This document shows, piece by piece, positions 36,632 to 45,673 of a stretch of DNA of 64,000 nt. Numbering within the stretch: the first letter of the stretch is position 1; each line of letters starts with the position of its first letter. The stretch spans positions 620,001-684,000 of the forward strand of contig NZ_VFOA01000001.1 of the NCBI RefSeq assembly GCF_006715865.1. Direction: 5' to 3'. Source of the stretch: Cellulomonas sp. SLBN-39 (GTDB lineage: Bacteria; Actinomycetota; Actinomycetes; Actinomycetales; Cellulomonadaceae). The translations under genes were made by a program, and so were the position numbers. The notes beneath the pieces were generated by a model that was not told the origin of the DNA, did not search any database, and saw only the letters and a list, made by a program, of their open reading frames with translations.

Positions 36632-36889
36632 ATGCAGGTGACGCTCCATGTGCTGGCAGCGGTGTCGGGCATGGCACTGATGACTCTCGCCGGCGCCCGC
36701 ACGTCGTCACGTGCGGCGGTGCCGTGGCAGATCGCCGCGTGCGTGGGGTACATCGCCGTCGGCGTCGGTGGCCTCCTCGGCTCGGACGGCCTGCCGACGT
36801 GGTCCGTGTACTTCCTGATCGGAGGCGGGTTCGGCGTCCTCGCCTCCGTCGTGCTCCACGGGGCGAAGCGGCGCACGCTCCAGCAGTAG
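36632..36889 (+). CDS. Small membrane protein
   Basis: An 85-residue protein with three hydrophobic segments (LHVLAAVSGMALMTLAG, IAACVGYIAVGVGGLLG, YFLIGGGFGVLASVVLHG) and a basic tail. GGAGG stands 8 nt before the ATG at 36632, a good start signal. No family recognised. Confidence 0.65.
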   Translation: MQVTLHVLAAVSGMALMTLAGARTSSRAAVPWQIAACVGYIAVGVGGLLGSDGLPTWSVYFLIGGGFGVLASVVLHGAKRRTLQQ

Positions 36890-37002
36890 TTGCGGCCGCG
36901 ACCGCCCGCGGCACATGCGCGTCCGGCGACGCGGCACTGACCTTCTCGCACCGCGGCACCTGACGAGATCCCCGATGCCGTCGGCCCTCCTAGGCTGGTC
37001 CC

Positions 37003-37449
37003 ATGCGCCTGACGGAGCCAGCACACACGGACACGCTCCTTCTGCGAACCGACTACTCCGACGACGCCGCCTGGCGCGCTGTGGTTGCCGCCGTATCGGA
37101 GTCGTACGACGACGGCGACACCGAGCGACTCGGGCCGCTGATGCAGCCTGTCGAGTCGCCGGAGCTGGACGGCCTGACGCCACGCGACCTGGTCGAGCTG
37201 CCCCGCGACGGGTACATGTCGTGCCTGGGGGTGGCCGACGCCCAGTCGATGAGGGACCTCACCATCGTGCTCGTCGACCTCAACCCGTACAACGAACAGG
37301 TCGGACGTACCTTCCGCGTCGTCCCGGAGCAGATCGAGCCCATCCTGGTGAACCTGTCGATCGGCAACATGGACTTCTTCGAGTTCGCCGACTCCGCAGG
37401 CCCGGACGGCGTGTTTCGCGGGTTCGGACGATCGGCGACCACCGGCTGA
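37003..37449 (+). CDS. DUF6924-like protein
   Basis: A 148-residue cytoplasmic protein: TLLLRTDYSDDAAWRAVVAA, VADAQSMRDLTIVLVDL, FRVVPEQIEPILVNLSIGNM, DFFEFADSAGPDGVFRGF. This order fits the DUF6924 family, to the extent I can recall it. Function unknown. TAGGCT lies 6 nt before the ATG and there is no Shine-Dalgarno site, so it is probably leaderless. Confidence 0.7.
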   Translation: MRLTEPAHTDTLLLRTDYSDDAAWRAVVAAVSESYDDGDTERLGPLMQPVESPELDGLTPRDLVELPRDGYMSCLGVADAQSMRDLTIVLVDLNPYNEQVGRTFRVVPEQIEPILVNLSIGNMDFFEFADSAGPDGVFRGFGRSATTG

Positions 37450-37663
37450 CGCCAGCACGCGGGGCGAGCGGGCCTGGCCCGCGCAGCGACGAACCAGGTC
37501 CGCTCCCCGCCCCCTTCACTACCCCGTCCTGGCCTCCCGGACTTCGGTCATGCCACGACGAACAGCGAAGCCAGTCGGCCCGACGCAGTGACGGGGAGCG
37601 TGGCTTTGTGGGAAGACCGGCGCGCCGGACGGCGTGCAGGACCGCGACTCCCCTGGCCGGCGC

Positions 37664-38380
37664 TCAGTCCAGTGCGTCGGCGATCCGGAACGACGCCCCG
37701 CACAGCGAGCACGTCGCACGACCGAACAGCTGCCGCAGCTCGCGGGCGACCTCACCGTGCCCGTGCTCCCGGCACAGCTCCAGCAGCCGCACCTCGGCCG
37801 GCCCCAGGTCGCCGGGCTCAGCCTCTCGCACGGCGATGCCGTCGGTCTCCCCCTCCTCGTCCACGATGACAAGCACGCCGTCGACCACCTCCACGCACAC
37901 GGCCTCCGCGCACGACGGACAGTCGGCTTCGATCTCCCCGTCGACCAGCGCCTCGAGGTGCGACGACCACGCACCCAGGTCCTCGACGGCGGCCACGGCC
38001 AGCAGCGTCCAGATCACGTCGGTGCGCGCCTCGACGAGACCGACCTTGCGCGATGCAAGCTGCCGCAGCGCGGCGATCTCCTCTGCGTGCTCGTCCCGCT
38101 CCGAGCCCGCACCCGCCGGCACGTCCATCGCCCCGATGATCGCCGCCGCGAGGTGCAGCGCCGGGTCCACCGCCACGTCGGGCCGCGACCGCGCCATCTG
38201 CACCAGCGCAGGCAGCGCCGCATAACTCGCCGGCGCCACCGACCCCTGGTGGCACAGTCGCGACCACAGCTCGTCCCAGACCGGCGCCCGCATGTCCGTC
38301 ACCTCGGCGGCCCGGGCCAGGAGCCGCGGCATCTCGTCCGCGCTCCCGTACACGTCCAGCACGTCAGCCCACTCCGTCAC
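37664..38380 (-). CDS. Conserved hypothetical protein with C-terminal zinc-binding cysteines
   Basis: A 238-residue protein. The front half is helical (WDELWSRLCHQGSVAPASYAALPALVQMA), a pattern seen in proteins with HEAT-like helices. The rear half has four CxxC-type pairs in two places (CPSCAEAVC and CSLCGASF), which may bind zinc. GTG 38380 follows CGGAGCC. Some proteins of this look are immunity or SMI1/KNR4-like partners, but no toxin is nearby and I would not assign a function. Confidence 0.6.
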   Translation of the reverse strand: MTEWADVLDVYGSADEMPRLLARAAEVTDMRAPVWDELWSRLCHQGSVAPASYAALPALVQMARSRPDVAVDPALHLAAAIIGAMDVPAGAGSERDEHAEEIAALRQLASRKVGLVEARTDVIWTLLAVAAVEDLGAWSSHLEALVDGEIEADCPSCAEAVCVEVVDGVLVIVDEEGETDGIAVREAEPGDLGPAEVRLLELCREHGHGEVARELRQLFGRATCSLCGASFRIADALD

Positions 38381-38471
38381 GGCTCCGAGCCAACCACCCC
38401 GCCCGTCCGCTCGGGCCGGATCAGGCCACCCGATACCCCGCGCACCACGGCGCACATGTGTGCCCCGTTCG

Positions 38472-38804
38472 TCAGCGCTCAACGACGCGGCCCAGCGACG
38501 TGATGAGCGTTCCTGGCGGGACGTCGGCCCGTTCGAGCGCGAACAGGAAGAGCATGAACTCGGTCTCGTCGACGAGATCCGGATCTTAGGGGTGGTTGAG
38601 GTTCGCCTCGGCGATCAGCTCGTCCCCATCCGGGCGCAGGCACCTGGCGTGGAACGCGTGCACGGCGAAAGGCCGCCAGCGCGGGCCGCTCTGCAACTCC
38701 CCGAAGACCACGATGAAGTCACCGGCCCTGCGGCCGACGGGCTCGTAGAAGCGCCCGTCCGTGAGGAACCGGATCTCGGCACTCAGCTGGTGCTCGAAGG
38801 CCAC
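38472..38804 (-). pseudogene. Hypothetical gene with an in-frame TAA stop
   Basis: A GTG at 38804, with TATGCT 6 nt upstream, opens a frame of 72 codons (FEHQLSAEIRFLTDGRFYEP ... HARCLRPDGDELIAEANLNHP). It meets TAA at 38586-38588. The same frame then continues without any shift for 37 more coding-like codons (DPDLVDETEFMLFLFALERA, DVPPGTLITSLGRVVER) to a TGA at 38472. The most likely intact product is about 110 residues, with one nonsense mutation at codon 73. A shorter 72-residue protein may still be made. No family recognised. Confidence 0.6.
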
Positions 38805-38934
38805 GGGCGGAGCATAGGTGTCACCGCGTCCGGAACACCCCTGTCTCGGGGATACGCAAGGGTGGACGTGCCGACCGCGGCCAGCAGATCCGTCGTCGAC
38901 GGGCCACAAGTCTGCTCGTGATGCTCGAGACGGC

Positions 38935-39231
38935 TCAGGACTCGGCAGGGACCCGAGCCTGCCGCGACCGCATGGCAACGACTCCGAGGCCCGCGCCCGC
39001 CACCACGGCGATCAGCCACGCGCCGAGCCATGGACGTGTCAGCGGGATGAACCACCCCGCCATCGTGAACGCGAGGCCTACCGCGCCAGCGAGGTCGAAC
39101 CAGCGCCCGACCCGGGGCGAGATGAAGGAGTCCCACGTCGTGAGAGCGACGCCGTAGAAGGGACGAACGGCGATGAATGCGGCCGCGAACGTCGTCACGC
39201 ACGCCAGCACTGCGGTGAGCGCGCTCGGCAT
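38935..39231 (-). CDS. Small membrane protein
   Basis: A 98-residue protein with three hydrophobic segments (ALTAVLACVTTFAAAFIAV, LAGAVGLAFTMAGWFIPL, WLGAWLIAVVAGAGLGVVAM) and a basic C terminus. The ATG at 39231 follows AGAGGGGGAA. No family recognised. Confidence 0.62.
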   Translation of the reverse strand: MPSALTAVLACVTTFAAAFIAVRPFYGVALTTWDSFISPRVGRWFDLAGAVGLAFTMAGWFIPLTRPWLGAWLIAVVAGAGLGVVAMRSRQARVPAES

Positions 39232-39622
39232 GGACGATTCCCCCTCTGAGTCCCCGGTCGACGCGACCGTCGATGCACCGCGAGCACGCTGTCAATCCCG
39301 GCGCGCTGAACGTAGCAGCGCCCTGCGGCAGAACCTGAGGACCCTGGCCGAGCGACTCGACCTCGATCGTCCACCGAGTCAACGGCCTCGACGGCGACTA
39401 CCCGCTGCGCGCGTCGGATCACGTCGGCCACGTCCGGATGGCTCGCATCGAGCCTGGACCATGACGACCCGCCCTTCACGTGCACGCGCGAAATCTCCTC
39501 GCCTGTGCATCTCCCGCTCCGTACGGTGAGCGCCAGCCCGCCCAAGGCGTGTCTAGCCGGTAACGGCACGCTCTGCCCGCAGTCGGAGAAGGTGGCTGCC
39601 CGTTCGAGCCGGGCCGGGTCCG
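39232..39622. other. Spacer without a recognisable gene
   Basis: About 390 bp. A minus-strand frame from about 39560 to 39370 reads somewhat like protein (SRLDASHPDVADVIRRAQRV) but has no credible start or ribosome site, and the coding signal fades. It may be the remnant of a lost gene. Confidence 0.4.
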
Positions 39623-39658
39623 GGGCCCTCCTCGCACTGCGGGTGCGATGGAGGGCCC
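39623..39658 (-). terminator. Terminator of the SUFU-domain gene
   Basis: GGGCCCTCC TCGCAC (39623-39637) pairs with GTGCGA T GGAGGGCCC (39643-39658), a 15-bp stem with a single bulge, starting 14 bp after the gene. Confidence 0.75.
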
Positions 39659-39671
39659 GCCCCCGGCGGCG

Positions 39672-40364
39672 TCAGCCGCCGACGACCGTCACCAGCAGCG
39701 CGTCCTCCTGGCGCATCTGGTCGGTCACGGCAGCCGCGTCCGCCTCGAGGCGCGCGAAGGTCTCAGGGCCGATGCCGACGAGCTGGAGGAACTGGACCCG
39801 GCCGTTGGGTGTGTGGATCTCGCCCAGCTCAGGGTCGGCGACGAGGAGGACACCGTTCAGCGGAGTCTCCGGGCCATCCGAGTGAGGGTGCCCGGTGATC
39901 GAGCTGCCGATCGTGAAGAAGCTCCCGTCGGCGAGCAGGACTCCCGCGTCGGACGCCCACTTCGCCACCCGCTGCAGCACCGTGAACGGCCACCCGGGCG
40001 CCTCCCCCTCAGCACCCGCGTCCCGCACACGCCACGTCAGCTCGTAGCCCCAGCCGCTGAACCCGTCGTTGTCGCCCTCGTCGTCGTCGAAGAGGTTGCT
40101 CAGCCCATACGTCACGTAGTGCCAGTGGTCGCCGGCCCGGTACGCGCTGCACCCCTGCAGCACCGAGCCGAACGCGCGCCCAGGGGCATAGGCCACGTGC
40201 CGCGGCGGCTGGTCGCCGTACAGCCGCCGACAGGCCGCATCGATCGCGTCCCATCCCGCAGCAGTCACTTCCCCGGACTCTGCAGCGACGCCCTCCGTGC
40301 CGTCAGCACCCGACGGACCCATCCCCGCGCCGTCGCCCTCAGGTCGGCCGCTCGTCTCGGACAC
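39672..40364 (-). CDS. Suppressor-of-fused (SUFU) domain protein
   Basis: A 230-residue protein. After a Gly-rich N terminus, residues about 35-225 form a SUFU domain: HVAYAPGRAFGSVLQGCSAYRAG, DHWHYVTYGLSNLFDDDE, GWGYELTWRV, WPFTVLQRVAKWA, and FLQLVGIGPETFARLEADAA. In bacteria such domains are common in immunity proteins of polymorphic toxin systems and as stand-alone genes. The GTG at 40364 has CGAGGAG upstream. No toxin gene is adjacent. It is the last chromosomal gene before the island's left edge. Confidence 0.85.
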   Translation of the reverse strand: MSETSGRPEGDGAGMGPSGADGTEGVAAESGEVTAAGWDAIDAACRRLYGDQPPRHVAYAPGRAFGSVLQGCSAYRAGDHWHYVTYGLSNLFDDDEGDNDGFSGWGYELTWRVRDAGAEGEAPGWPFTVLQRVAKWASDAGVLLADGSFFTIGSSITGHPHSDGPETPLNGVLLVADPELGEIHTPNGRVQFLQLVGIGPETFARLEADAAAVTDQMRQEDALLVTVVGG

Positions 40365-40499
40365 CCGTGCGCTCCTCGCCCTCGTCACCGAACTGATGCC
40401 GGTGAAGCCTGCCACGCCGGAGGTCGGCGGACTCGCCGCTCGCTCCCTGACCAGCACGAGTGCGCCTCGTGAGGCCCGTCAATCGGATCGTCCGAAGTC

Positions 40500-40518
40500 C
40501 CGACACCCGCTATAGGAG
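40500..40518. repeat. Left att-like site
   Basis: CCGACACCCGCTATAGGAG matches 18 of 19 bases with 51281-51299 inside tRNA-Arg. Similarity to the tRNA continues weakly to the left (gaagt against gaact), consistent with a decayed displaced tRNA end. Confidence 0.7.
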
Positions 40519-40600
40519 TTCGATCCTGGATTGTGGATAACGCTCTGACCTGCGGAAATACATGCGGGCAGTTCGCGTGATGACCCCGTTCCGGGTTGCT

Positions 40601-40620
40601 CGCTGACCACACGTTGACCA
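40601..40620. repeat. Left inner repeat (possible integrase arm site)
   Basis: CGCTGACCACACGTTGACCA differs by one base from 51161-51180 and is in the same orientation. Each copy itself has TGACCA twice, 10 bp apart. Confidence 0.68.
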
Positions 40621-40948
40621 CGGATGACCTGACTCTCAGTGTTGGCACCTTGGGCCATTGCGCACGCGACGATCGGTACGGAAGCGACCGCTGGGTAGTC
40701 GCCCTGACACGTTCTACGCCGCGCGACCAGAGCGCGTAGCAGTGCGCACGACGGCGGGCTCGACGCCCGCGACGTTTGGCGGTCAAGCGTCGGGCTTGCG
40801 AGACGCTCCGCACTCGGCAACCCATCACCCGACGCCGCCGTGCCCCAACCGCGTCGCGAGCCGAGCAGATGGGGCGTCGTCCTCCGGACGTCCTCGGAAC
40901 CACGTACGTCCCGAGCACCCTAAGCCACCCGGCCGAGCGCAGGGCCGT

Positions 40949-41725
40949 TCAGGATAGGTCGGAAGTCCGGTCGGTTGGGCCGCCCGTCACGCGCCCGTAC
41001 GAGGGATCGAGCTCGACGACTCGGTGGATGAGCGAGAGCAGGTTCGGCCCAACGTGTCGCTCGACTAGGCCTGGCTTGACTCCCAATGGCTTCTCGGACT
41101 CGGCGACGAGCCCCACGTCAATGGATGTCCCCGACACGTCGTGCACCCGAGCGACGACGCAGGCGTACGCGCGGCTTCTCATGCGAAGCCTTTCCGTCAC
41201 ATCCCTCGGGACTGCTCGGCCCTCCTGGAACCTCAAGTACTTGTCCCACTCCTCGCCAGGGTCTGGGAGGTCCAGCAACTGGTCTGCGTTGCCGAACTTC
41301 GCTGCCCATGCAAGCGTCCCCTGATCGGCCGGCAAGACCGTCCTGCCAGAGTCGGCGTACGGCTTGAAGTTCGAGTCGCGAGCCACCCGTCGCCATCCAG
41401 AAGGCGAAAGGACGTACAGCGTCAACCGCCAAGGAGCCTCAAGCTCGAGTTCGACGGCCAGGGTGCCGAGGAAGTCCTGAATCCGCGTCCCTGCTTTGAG
41501 GCGGGCCTTGATTGCTGCTAGCTCGTTCGCCTCGGACCTCTCCTCGAGCATCGCGCCCCACGACGCGTACCCGTACAGGATGAGCGAGATGATGAGCAGC
41601 CCGAGGGCAAGCCACGGACTCGCAAGTGTCGCGACGCCCGTGACGAGCCCGGCGACGCCAAGGACCTCGCCACGAGAGCGAGCCACACGGCGTGCGTTCT
41701 CGCGCAATGTCGACATCCCGATCAC
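40949..41725 (-). CDS. Membrane protein with cytoplasmic GAF-like domain, nuclease partner
   Basis: A 258-residue protein. Two membrane segments lie at about residues 22-60 (VLGVAGLVTGVATLASPWL, ALGLLIISLILYGYASW). A short coiled-coil follows, then a domain of about 170 residues (WRLTLYVLSPSGWRRVARDS, TVLPADQGTLAWAAKFGN, SRAYACVVARVHDVSGTSID) that looks like a GAF or related sensor fold. Its GTG at 41725 directly follows the stop of the nuclease gene; ATG 41716 is an alternative. Close coupling suggests a two-gene system in which this protein senses, or is regulated by, the nuclease. Confidence 0.7.
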   Translation of the reverse strand: MIGMSTLRENARRVARSRGEVLGVAGLVTGVATLASPWLALGLLIISLILYGYASWGAMLEERSEANELAAIKARLKAGTRIQDFLGTLAVELELEAPWRLTLYVLSPSGWRRVARDSNFKPYADSGRTVLPADQGTLAWAAKFGNADQLLDLPDPGEEWDKYLRFQEGRAVPRDVTERLRMRSRAYACVVARVHDVSGTSIDVGLVAESEKPLGVKPGLVERHVGPNLLSLIHRVVELDPSYGRVTGGPTDRTSDLS

Positions 41726-43816
41726 CTACCGGGAAGCGCCGTCCGCTTCCCAGCGCCCGGCATCGATCGCTCTGAGCTGGGCAACGGTGAGCGCAGGTGT
41801 CTCGTAGATCGGGGCTTGTGCCTGGTAGCCGGCCGCAGCGAGTTGTGCGACGAGCTCTTCGCTTCTGTCCTTGGGGAGGGCCTCCAGCAGTCGCCCTCCG
41901 GGCTCAAGGACCTTCACCGCGAGGACGGGCGGCAGCGACGACAGCTCGTCCCACACCGCCTCCAAGGGCACTCCGTAGTACTCCGCAAGCACACCCAGAG
42001 TTGTCCACGCATCCTCGGGCAGCGACGTCAGCAGTTCGGCGAGGCCCGCCCGCGTGACGGGACTGCCCTCCGTCTCGTCATTCGCAAGCGCGGGGCGAGT
42101 CCAGATCCGAAGGGCGACCTCGGCCAGCTCTCGGGATCGGGCTAATATCTCTCTTTCGGTCCACTGATCGTGTTTGGTAAGGTCAACCGACAACCGAACA
42201 AGGGAGTCGAGGTAGAGGGCGCGCTTCTGCGGAAATATGCGCCGACCCAGCTCCGGATTGTATCCTGTTAGCGTCAGATTTCCAAGCGTATGGACGCGGG
42301 CGTACGTTCTTTCCGGGATGTCGCCCAGTTCCATCAAGTAGTCGCGCCAGTCGTCGCTGATTCTCTGAGGCATGACGTGCTCGACCTGAAGATCCCGAGT
42401 GTCGACTAGCTCCGAGCCCGCGGTTGCCCATTCGATCCGCTCAAGAATGAACTTGACCTGCGTAGTTTGCGCCGTCGCATAAAGCGGCGTCGAGATGGCA
42501 CGTTCACGAACCTCTTCATCGGTCGGCCAATAGCGTTGGTCAGCGGCGAGCAGCCTCGCGAGCTGGGGTGCTAGCGGCCCGTCGTTGAGCAACGGAGGAA
42601 TGCCCGTCAGGATGCGGTTGAGATTGTTTGTAGGAATGGCACAGATTGCGCGCCTTACCATGAAGGATAGAACATGATCCAGCGCCTCGGCTACATCGCC
42701 GGTCTCCGCCAAGTCACCCGCGTGACGGCTGAGGAGCTCAAGCGTTAGCGAAATATGGGTGGAGCTACCCCAAGCCGCCAAGTCGTGGAGGCGCCGCAGT
42801 ACCGCCGCGGGCAATGCTGCATTCTCAGGGTCCGCGAAGGCTGCGCTCTGTAGTGGGGGTGGGTCGATCACGGCAGCATAAAGCCAGGACTCTCGGTGGA
42901 GTCGCTCGAGCTCCCGGGCGATCGTCGCCGACCCGGTCCGGCTTGAGGAGCCGGACAGCCGGTCGAGCCGCCGCTCGTAGGCAGGGTAAAGATCCTTCTG
43001 GGTGGCCTTCGCGTCAGTCCTGGCTACCTGAGCCCACAGGTACCGTTGTGCTTCCGTTTCGCCAAGCTTGACTTCCATAGGCTGCCACAGTTCCGTGTGC
43101 GCCTCTTCGACTATGTCTGGATTGAGCGACATGAAGAAGCGGTTTCGAACGAGGTCAAGCGGCGACAGCTTCTGCCCTGCGTGATTCAGCGTGTGGAAGA
43201 TGTGATTCACGTTGTCGCCAGGCGAGGTCGTGATATCCACGATCAGCAGGCGGAGCAGGATGGCGATCTCGAGGCGACCGAAATCGACCTGACCGTCCCG
43301 CCGCGCGAGGCCTCTGATCGCTGATGTGAAGTATGAGTACGCACGTCCTGGCTGCCCCGTCGGCTCGCCTTCAAAGAGGGTCTTCCTAAAGGCTTCCCGA
43401 TCGCGTGCCGTCGGGACCAGCTTGTGCAACTGCTCAGGGTTGTAGGGATTTGTGAGGAACTGATGGTCATAAGCCTCCGACCTCCACAGGGGGTCGGCCC
43501 TTCTTCGCTCGTCTCGCACGACTGCAAGCAGAAGCATCAGTGTGGTTAGGCGCTGCTGCCCGTCAATAACGAGGTAGCGCGTGACTGTGGAGGCCGGCCC
43601 GGGGGCCGGATGCAGGACGATGCTCCCGAGGAAGTGGCCCTCTCCATCGCGCATGGTACCGGCAACAACATCCACGTTGTCGTACTGCTCAACCAGGTCC
43701 TCCCAGAGCTCCTTCCAGTCGTCACCTCCCCACTTATAGCGGCGCTGAAAGAGCGGCACGAGAAACACCTTCGTGCCCGAAAGCATCTTCTGGACCGTAG
43801 TCTCCTTGGCCTGCAC
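41726..43816 (-). CDS. DUF262/DUF1524 (GmrSD-like) nuclease, type IV restriction candidate
   Basis: A 696-residue protein. The DUF262 half (about residues 1-250) has VPLFQRRYKWG and VIDGQQRLTTL, the DGQQR motif of the GmrS NTPase/ParB-like fold. The DUF1524 half (about 460-560) has the HNH-type QVEHVMPQ and LGNLTLTGYNPELG motifs, giving a metal-dependent nuclease. A C-terminal region of about 110 residues follows (ALPKDRSEELVAQLAAAG) with no family I know. GmrSD enzymes cut glucosylated hydroxymethylcytosine phage DNA; BrxU is a fused relative. The GTG at 43816 has GGGAGG 7 nt upstream. Base composition is less GC-rich than the chromosome, supporting transfer. Confidence 0.88.
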   Translation of the reverse strand: MQAKETTVQKMLSGTKVFLVPLFQRRYKWGGDDWKELWEDLVEQYDNVDVVAGTMRDGEGHFLGSIVLHPAPGPASTVTRYLVIDGQQRLTTLMLLLAVVRDERRRADPLWRSEAYDHQFLTNPYNPEQLHKLVPTARDREAFRKTLFEGEPTGQPGRAYSYFTSAIRGLARRDGQVDFGRLEIAILLRLLIVDITTSPGDNVNHIFHTLNHAGQKLSPLDLVRNRFFMSLNPDIVEEAHTELWQPMEVKLGETEAQRYLWAQVARTDAKATQKDLYPAYERRLDRLSGSSSRTGSATIARELERLHRESWLYAAVIDPPPLQSAAFADPENAALPAAVLRRLHDLAAWGSSTHISLTLELLSRHAGDLAETGDVAEALDHVLSFMVRRAICAIPTNNLNRILTGIPPLLNDGPLAPQLARLLAADQRYWPTDEEVRERAISTPLYATAQTTQVKFILERIEWATAGSELVDTRDLQVEHVMPQRISDDWRDYLMELGDIPERTYARVHTLGNLTLTGYNPELGRRIFPQKRALYLDSLVRLSVDLTKHDQWTEREILARSRELAEVALRIWTRPALANDETEGSPVTRAGLAELLTSLPEDAWTTLGVLAEYYGVPLEAVWDELSSLPPVLAVKVLEPGGRLLEALPKDRSEELVAQLAAAGYQAQAPIYETPALTVAQLRAIDAGRWEADGASR

Positions 43817-44124
43817 GCCATTTCCTCCCTCTCAGAAGCTCTGGGTCAGGCTAGTACCCTTCGCACTCTTGTGTTAGGGGTTGCCGGGTGAGGTTCGGAG
43901 CCGACGGAGCAGAGCCCATGACGTGCGCCGACCTGCATCCCCGGCACACGAAGCATCGAGAATCGACTGCCGTCTTCTGCCCCTGCGTCGGACGGGGGCG
44001 TGCTGGGGAGCACCGGGAGCTTGCGGCCAGCCGGGCGACGGCCCGATGCCTAGGCGAAACCTCATGCCGAACCCGGGTCGGCATGAGTGCCTGCGAACCC
44101 GGAGGGGCGTCTCCCAGCGCAAGT
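43817..44124. other. Spacer between nuclease gene and IS3 end
   Basis: About 300 bp with no credible gene. The nuclease promoter should lie here. Short plus-strand frames have no ribosome sites or recognisable product. Confidence 0.45.
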
Positions 44125-45372
44125 GAACCGCCCCGGCTTCCGTGGAGGCTCTGGGCTGTGCCGGGTTTCGTAGAGTCGGGTTGCTGGACGCTAGGCCACG
44201 GTGATCGGTTGTCTCGCCTCGAACTCTAGGGGTGTGAGCCAGCCCAAGGCGGAGTGTCGGCGCTGGCGGTTGTGGAAGATCTCGAGGTACTCGAAGATCG
44301 CGTTCGCCAGCTCCACGCGGGTCCACCAGTGCCTGCGGTCCAGGAGCTCGACCTGCATGCGGGACCAGAACGACTCGATGACGGCGTTGTCGTAGCAGTC
44401 CCCGATTGATCCCATCGAGGGCACCAGGCCCGAGTCCTTGGCGCGGCGGGTGAACGCCCAGGATCCGAACTGCACTCCATGATCGGAATGTATGACTGTG
44501 CCGGGCGGCGTCGCCGGCTGTCGATCGCCATGCCCAGGGCGTTGGTGACCAGGGCCGCGGTCGGCGATGAGTCGATCGACCAACCAACGACCCGGCGCGA
44601 GCAGACGTCCAGAACCACGGCGCAGCAGATCTTGCCCTCACGAGTGTGGTGCTCGGTGATGTCGGTGACCCACAGCTGGTCGAGCCCTTCGCGGCGGAAC
44701 TGCCGGTCGACCAGGTCGGTGGAGATCAGGTCCGGGTGGGGCCGGCGCCACTTCGCCCGCCCACCGATGCCCTTGAGCCCGGCCTGTCTCATCAGCATCG
44801 ACACAGTCCCATGCCAGACCGTCAGGCCACGCCCGATCGTCAGCTCGGCGTGGACCCGTCGGACCCCGTAGACCCCGCGCGAGGTGGCGTGGATCTCGCG
44901 GATCGCGTCGGTGCGGATCACGTGACGTATCGACCGCTGCGACGGGGCGCGGGTGCGCCAGGCGTAGAAGCCCGACTCCGAGGTCGCCAGCGCGCGCATG
45001 GCGACCTGCACGGGCAGGCCCTCCTCGGCCATCACCGCGATGGCCTCGAACCGCCTTTGGTGGGCACCACCTTGCGAGCAGGTCACTGGCCCGTCGGTGC
45101 ACCGCCAACTCAGCCTCGAGCTCGGCGATCCTGCGCTTGGCTGCGGTCAGCTCGGACTTCTCTGCCGACGTCAGCCCCGGCGCCACACCGCGGTCGATGC
45201 GGTCCTGGCGGCGCCAGGTGTAGATCGACTCCTCGCTGATCCCCAGATCACGTGCGACATCGGCGACGCTGCGCCCGCTCGCGACCAGATCCAGCACCCT
45301 GCGCCGGAACTCCGGCGGATACCCACGTCGTCCCACAAGGCTCTCCCTTAAGGGTCAAGTGGCACCAGAGTC
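44125..45372 (-). mobile_element. IS3-family insertion sequence, inactive
   Basis: A transposase of the IS3 family is flanked on the left by TGAACCGCCCCGGC (44125 on), a typical end of actinobacterial IS3 elements. No matching inverted end is visible on the right, where IS30 sequence begins about 45372, so that end seems lost. The element lies between the two defence-like modules of the island. Confidence 0.7.
44191..45336 (-). pseudogene. IS3 transposase (OrfA/OrfB), frameshifted
   Basis: OrfA starts at GTG 45336 (GRRGYPPEFRRRVLDLVASG, then a leucine-zipper-like LTAAKRRIAELEAELAV). OrfB follows in another frame from about 45035 (RRFEAIAVMAEEGLPVQVAM ... LWVTDITEHHTREGKI, ... VVGWSIDSSPTAALVTNALG). 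Near 44520 the reading frame changes again; the rest (TVIHSDHGVQFGSWAFTRRA, NAVIESFWSRMQVELLD) lies in a third frame to 44191. The first change may be programmed, as in this family, but the second one splits the DDE catalytic core, so the enzyme should be inactive. Confidence 0.8.
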
Positions 45373-45640
45373 CAGGAACTCGACTCCACCGAACGCGGGA
45401 CACACCACGAACGGCTCGCTACCGACCTGGGCCTGCGGGTTTACTTCTGCAACCCCAAGAGCCCCTGGCAGAGCGGGAGCAACGAGAACACCAATCGGCT
45501 GATGCGTCAGTACCTACCCCGCGGTGCCGACCTCAGTTCGCTGTCCGTTGAGCACCTGGACGAGCTAGCGGAACGGATCAACACCCGGCCACGACGGGTT
45601 CTGGACTGGGACACCGCAGCGTCTAGCTTCCGAGCCAGTC
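45372..45640 (+). pseudogene. IS30-family transposase, C-terminal remnant
   Basis: Only the end of the catalytic domain remains: ELDSTERGTHHERLATDLGL, RVYFCNPKSPWQSGSNENTN, RLMRQYLPRGADLSSLS, RVLDWDTAASSF. These match the DDE-domain end of IS30 transposases (xFCxPxSPWQxGSNENTNxxLRQYxP). The upstream part is missing, cut by the IS3 copy. The frame continues to 45750 as unrelated sequence. Confidence 0.85.
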
Positions 45641-45673
45641 TGAGCGCCGCGGCAGGAACGTGGACGGATCGTC

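Larger units (their letters stand above)
40365..40948. other. Spacer holding the left edge of the island
   Basis: 584 bp with no gene I trust. It contains the att-like repeat at 40500-40518 and the inner repeat at 40601-40620. GC falls locally (40510-40680), unlike the chromosome to the left. Confidence 0.6.

Noticed and set aside
39195..39569. A 124-codon minus-strand gene
   Set aside because: Only a short part reads like protein, with no start signal; it may be a remnant, so I left it as a spacer note.
40776..41324. Plus-strand frame across the island edge
   Set aside because: It lies mostly antisense to the membrane-protein gene, lacks a ribosome site and has no coherent domain.
43888..44229. 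Cys/His-containing plus-strand frame beside the IS3 element
   Set aside because: It runs into the IS3 end, has no ribosome site, and its Cys/His placing fits no zinc motif.
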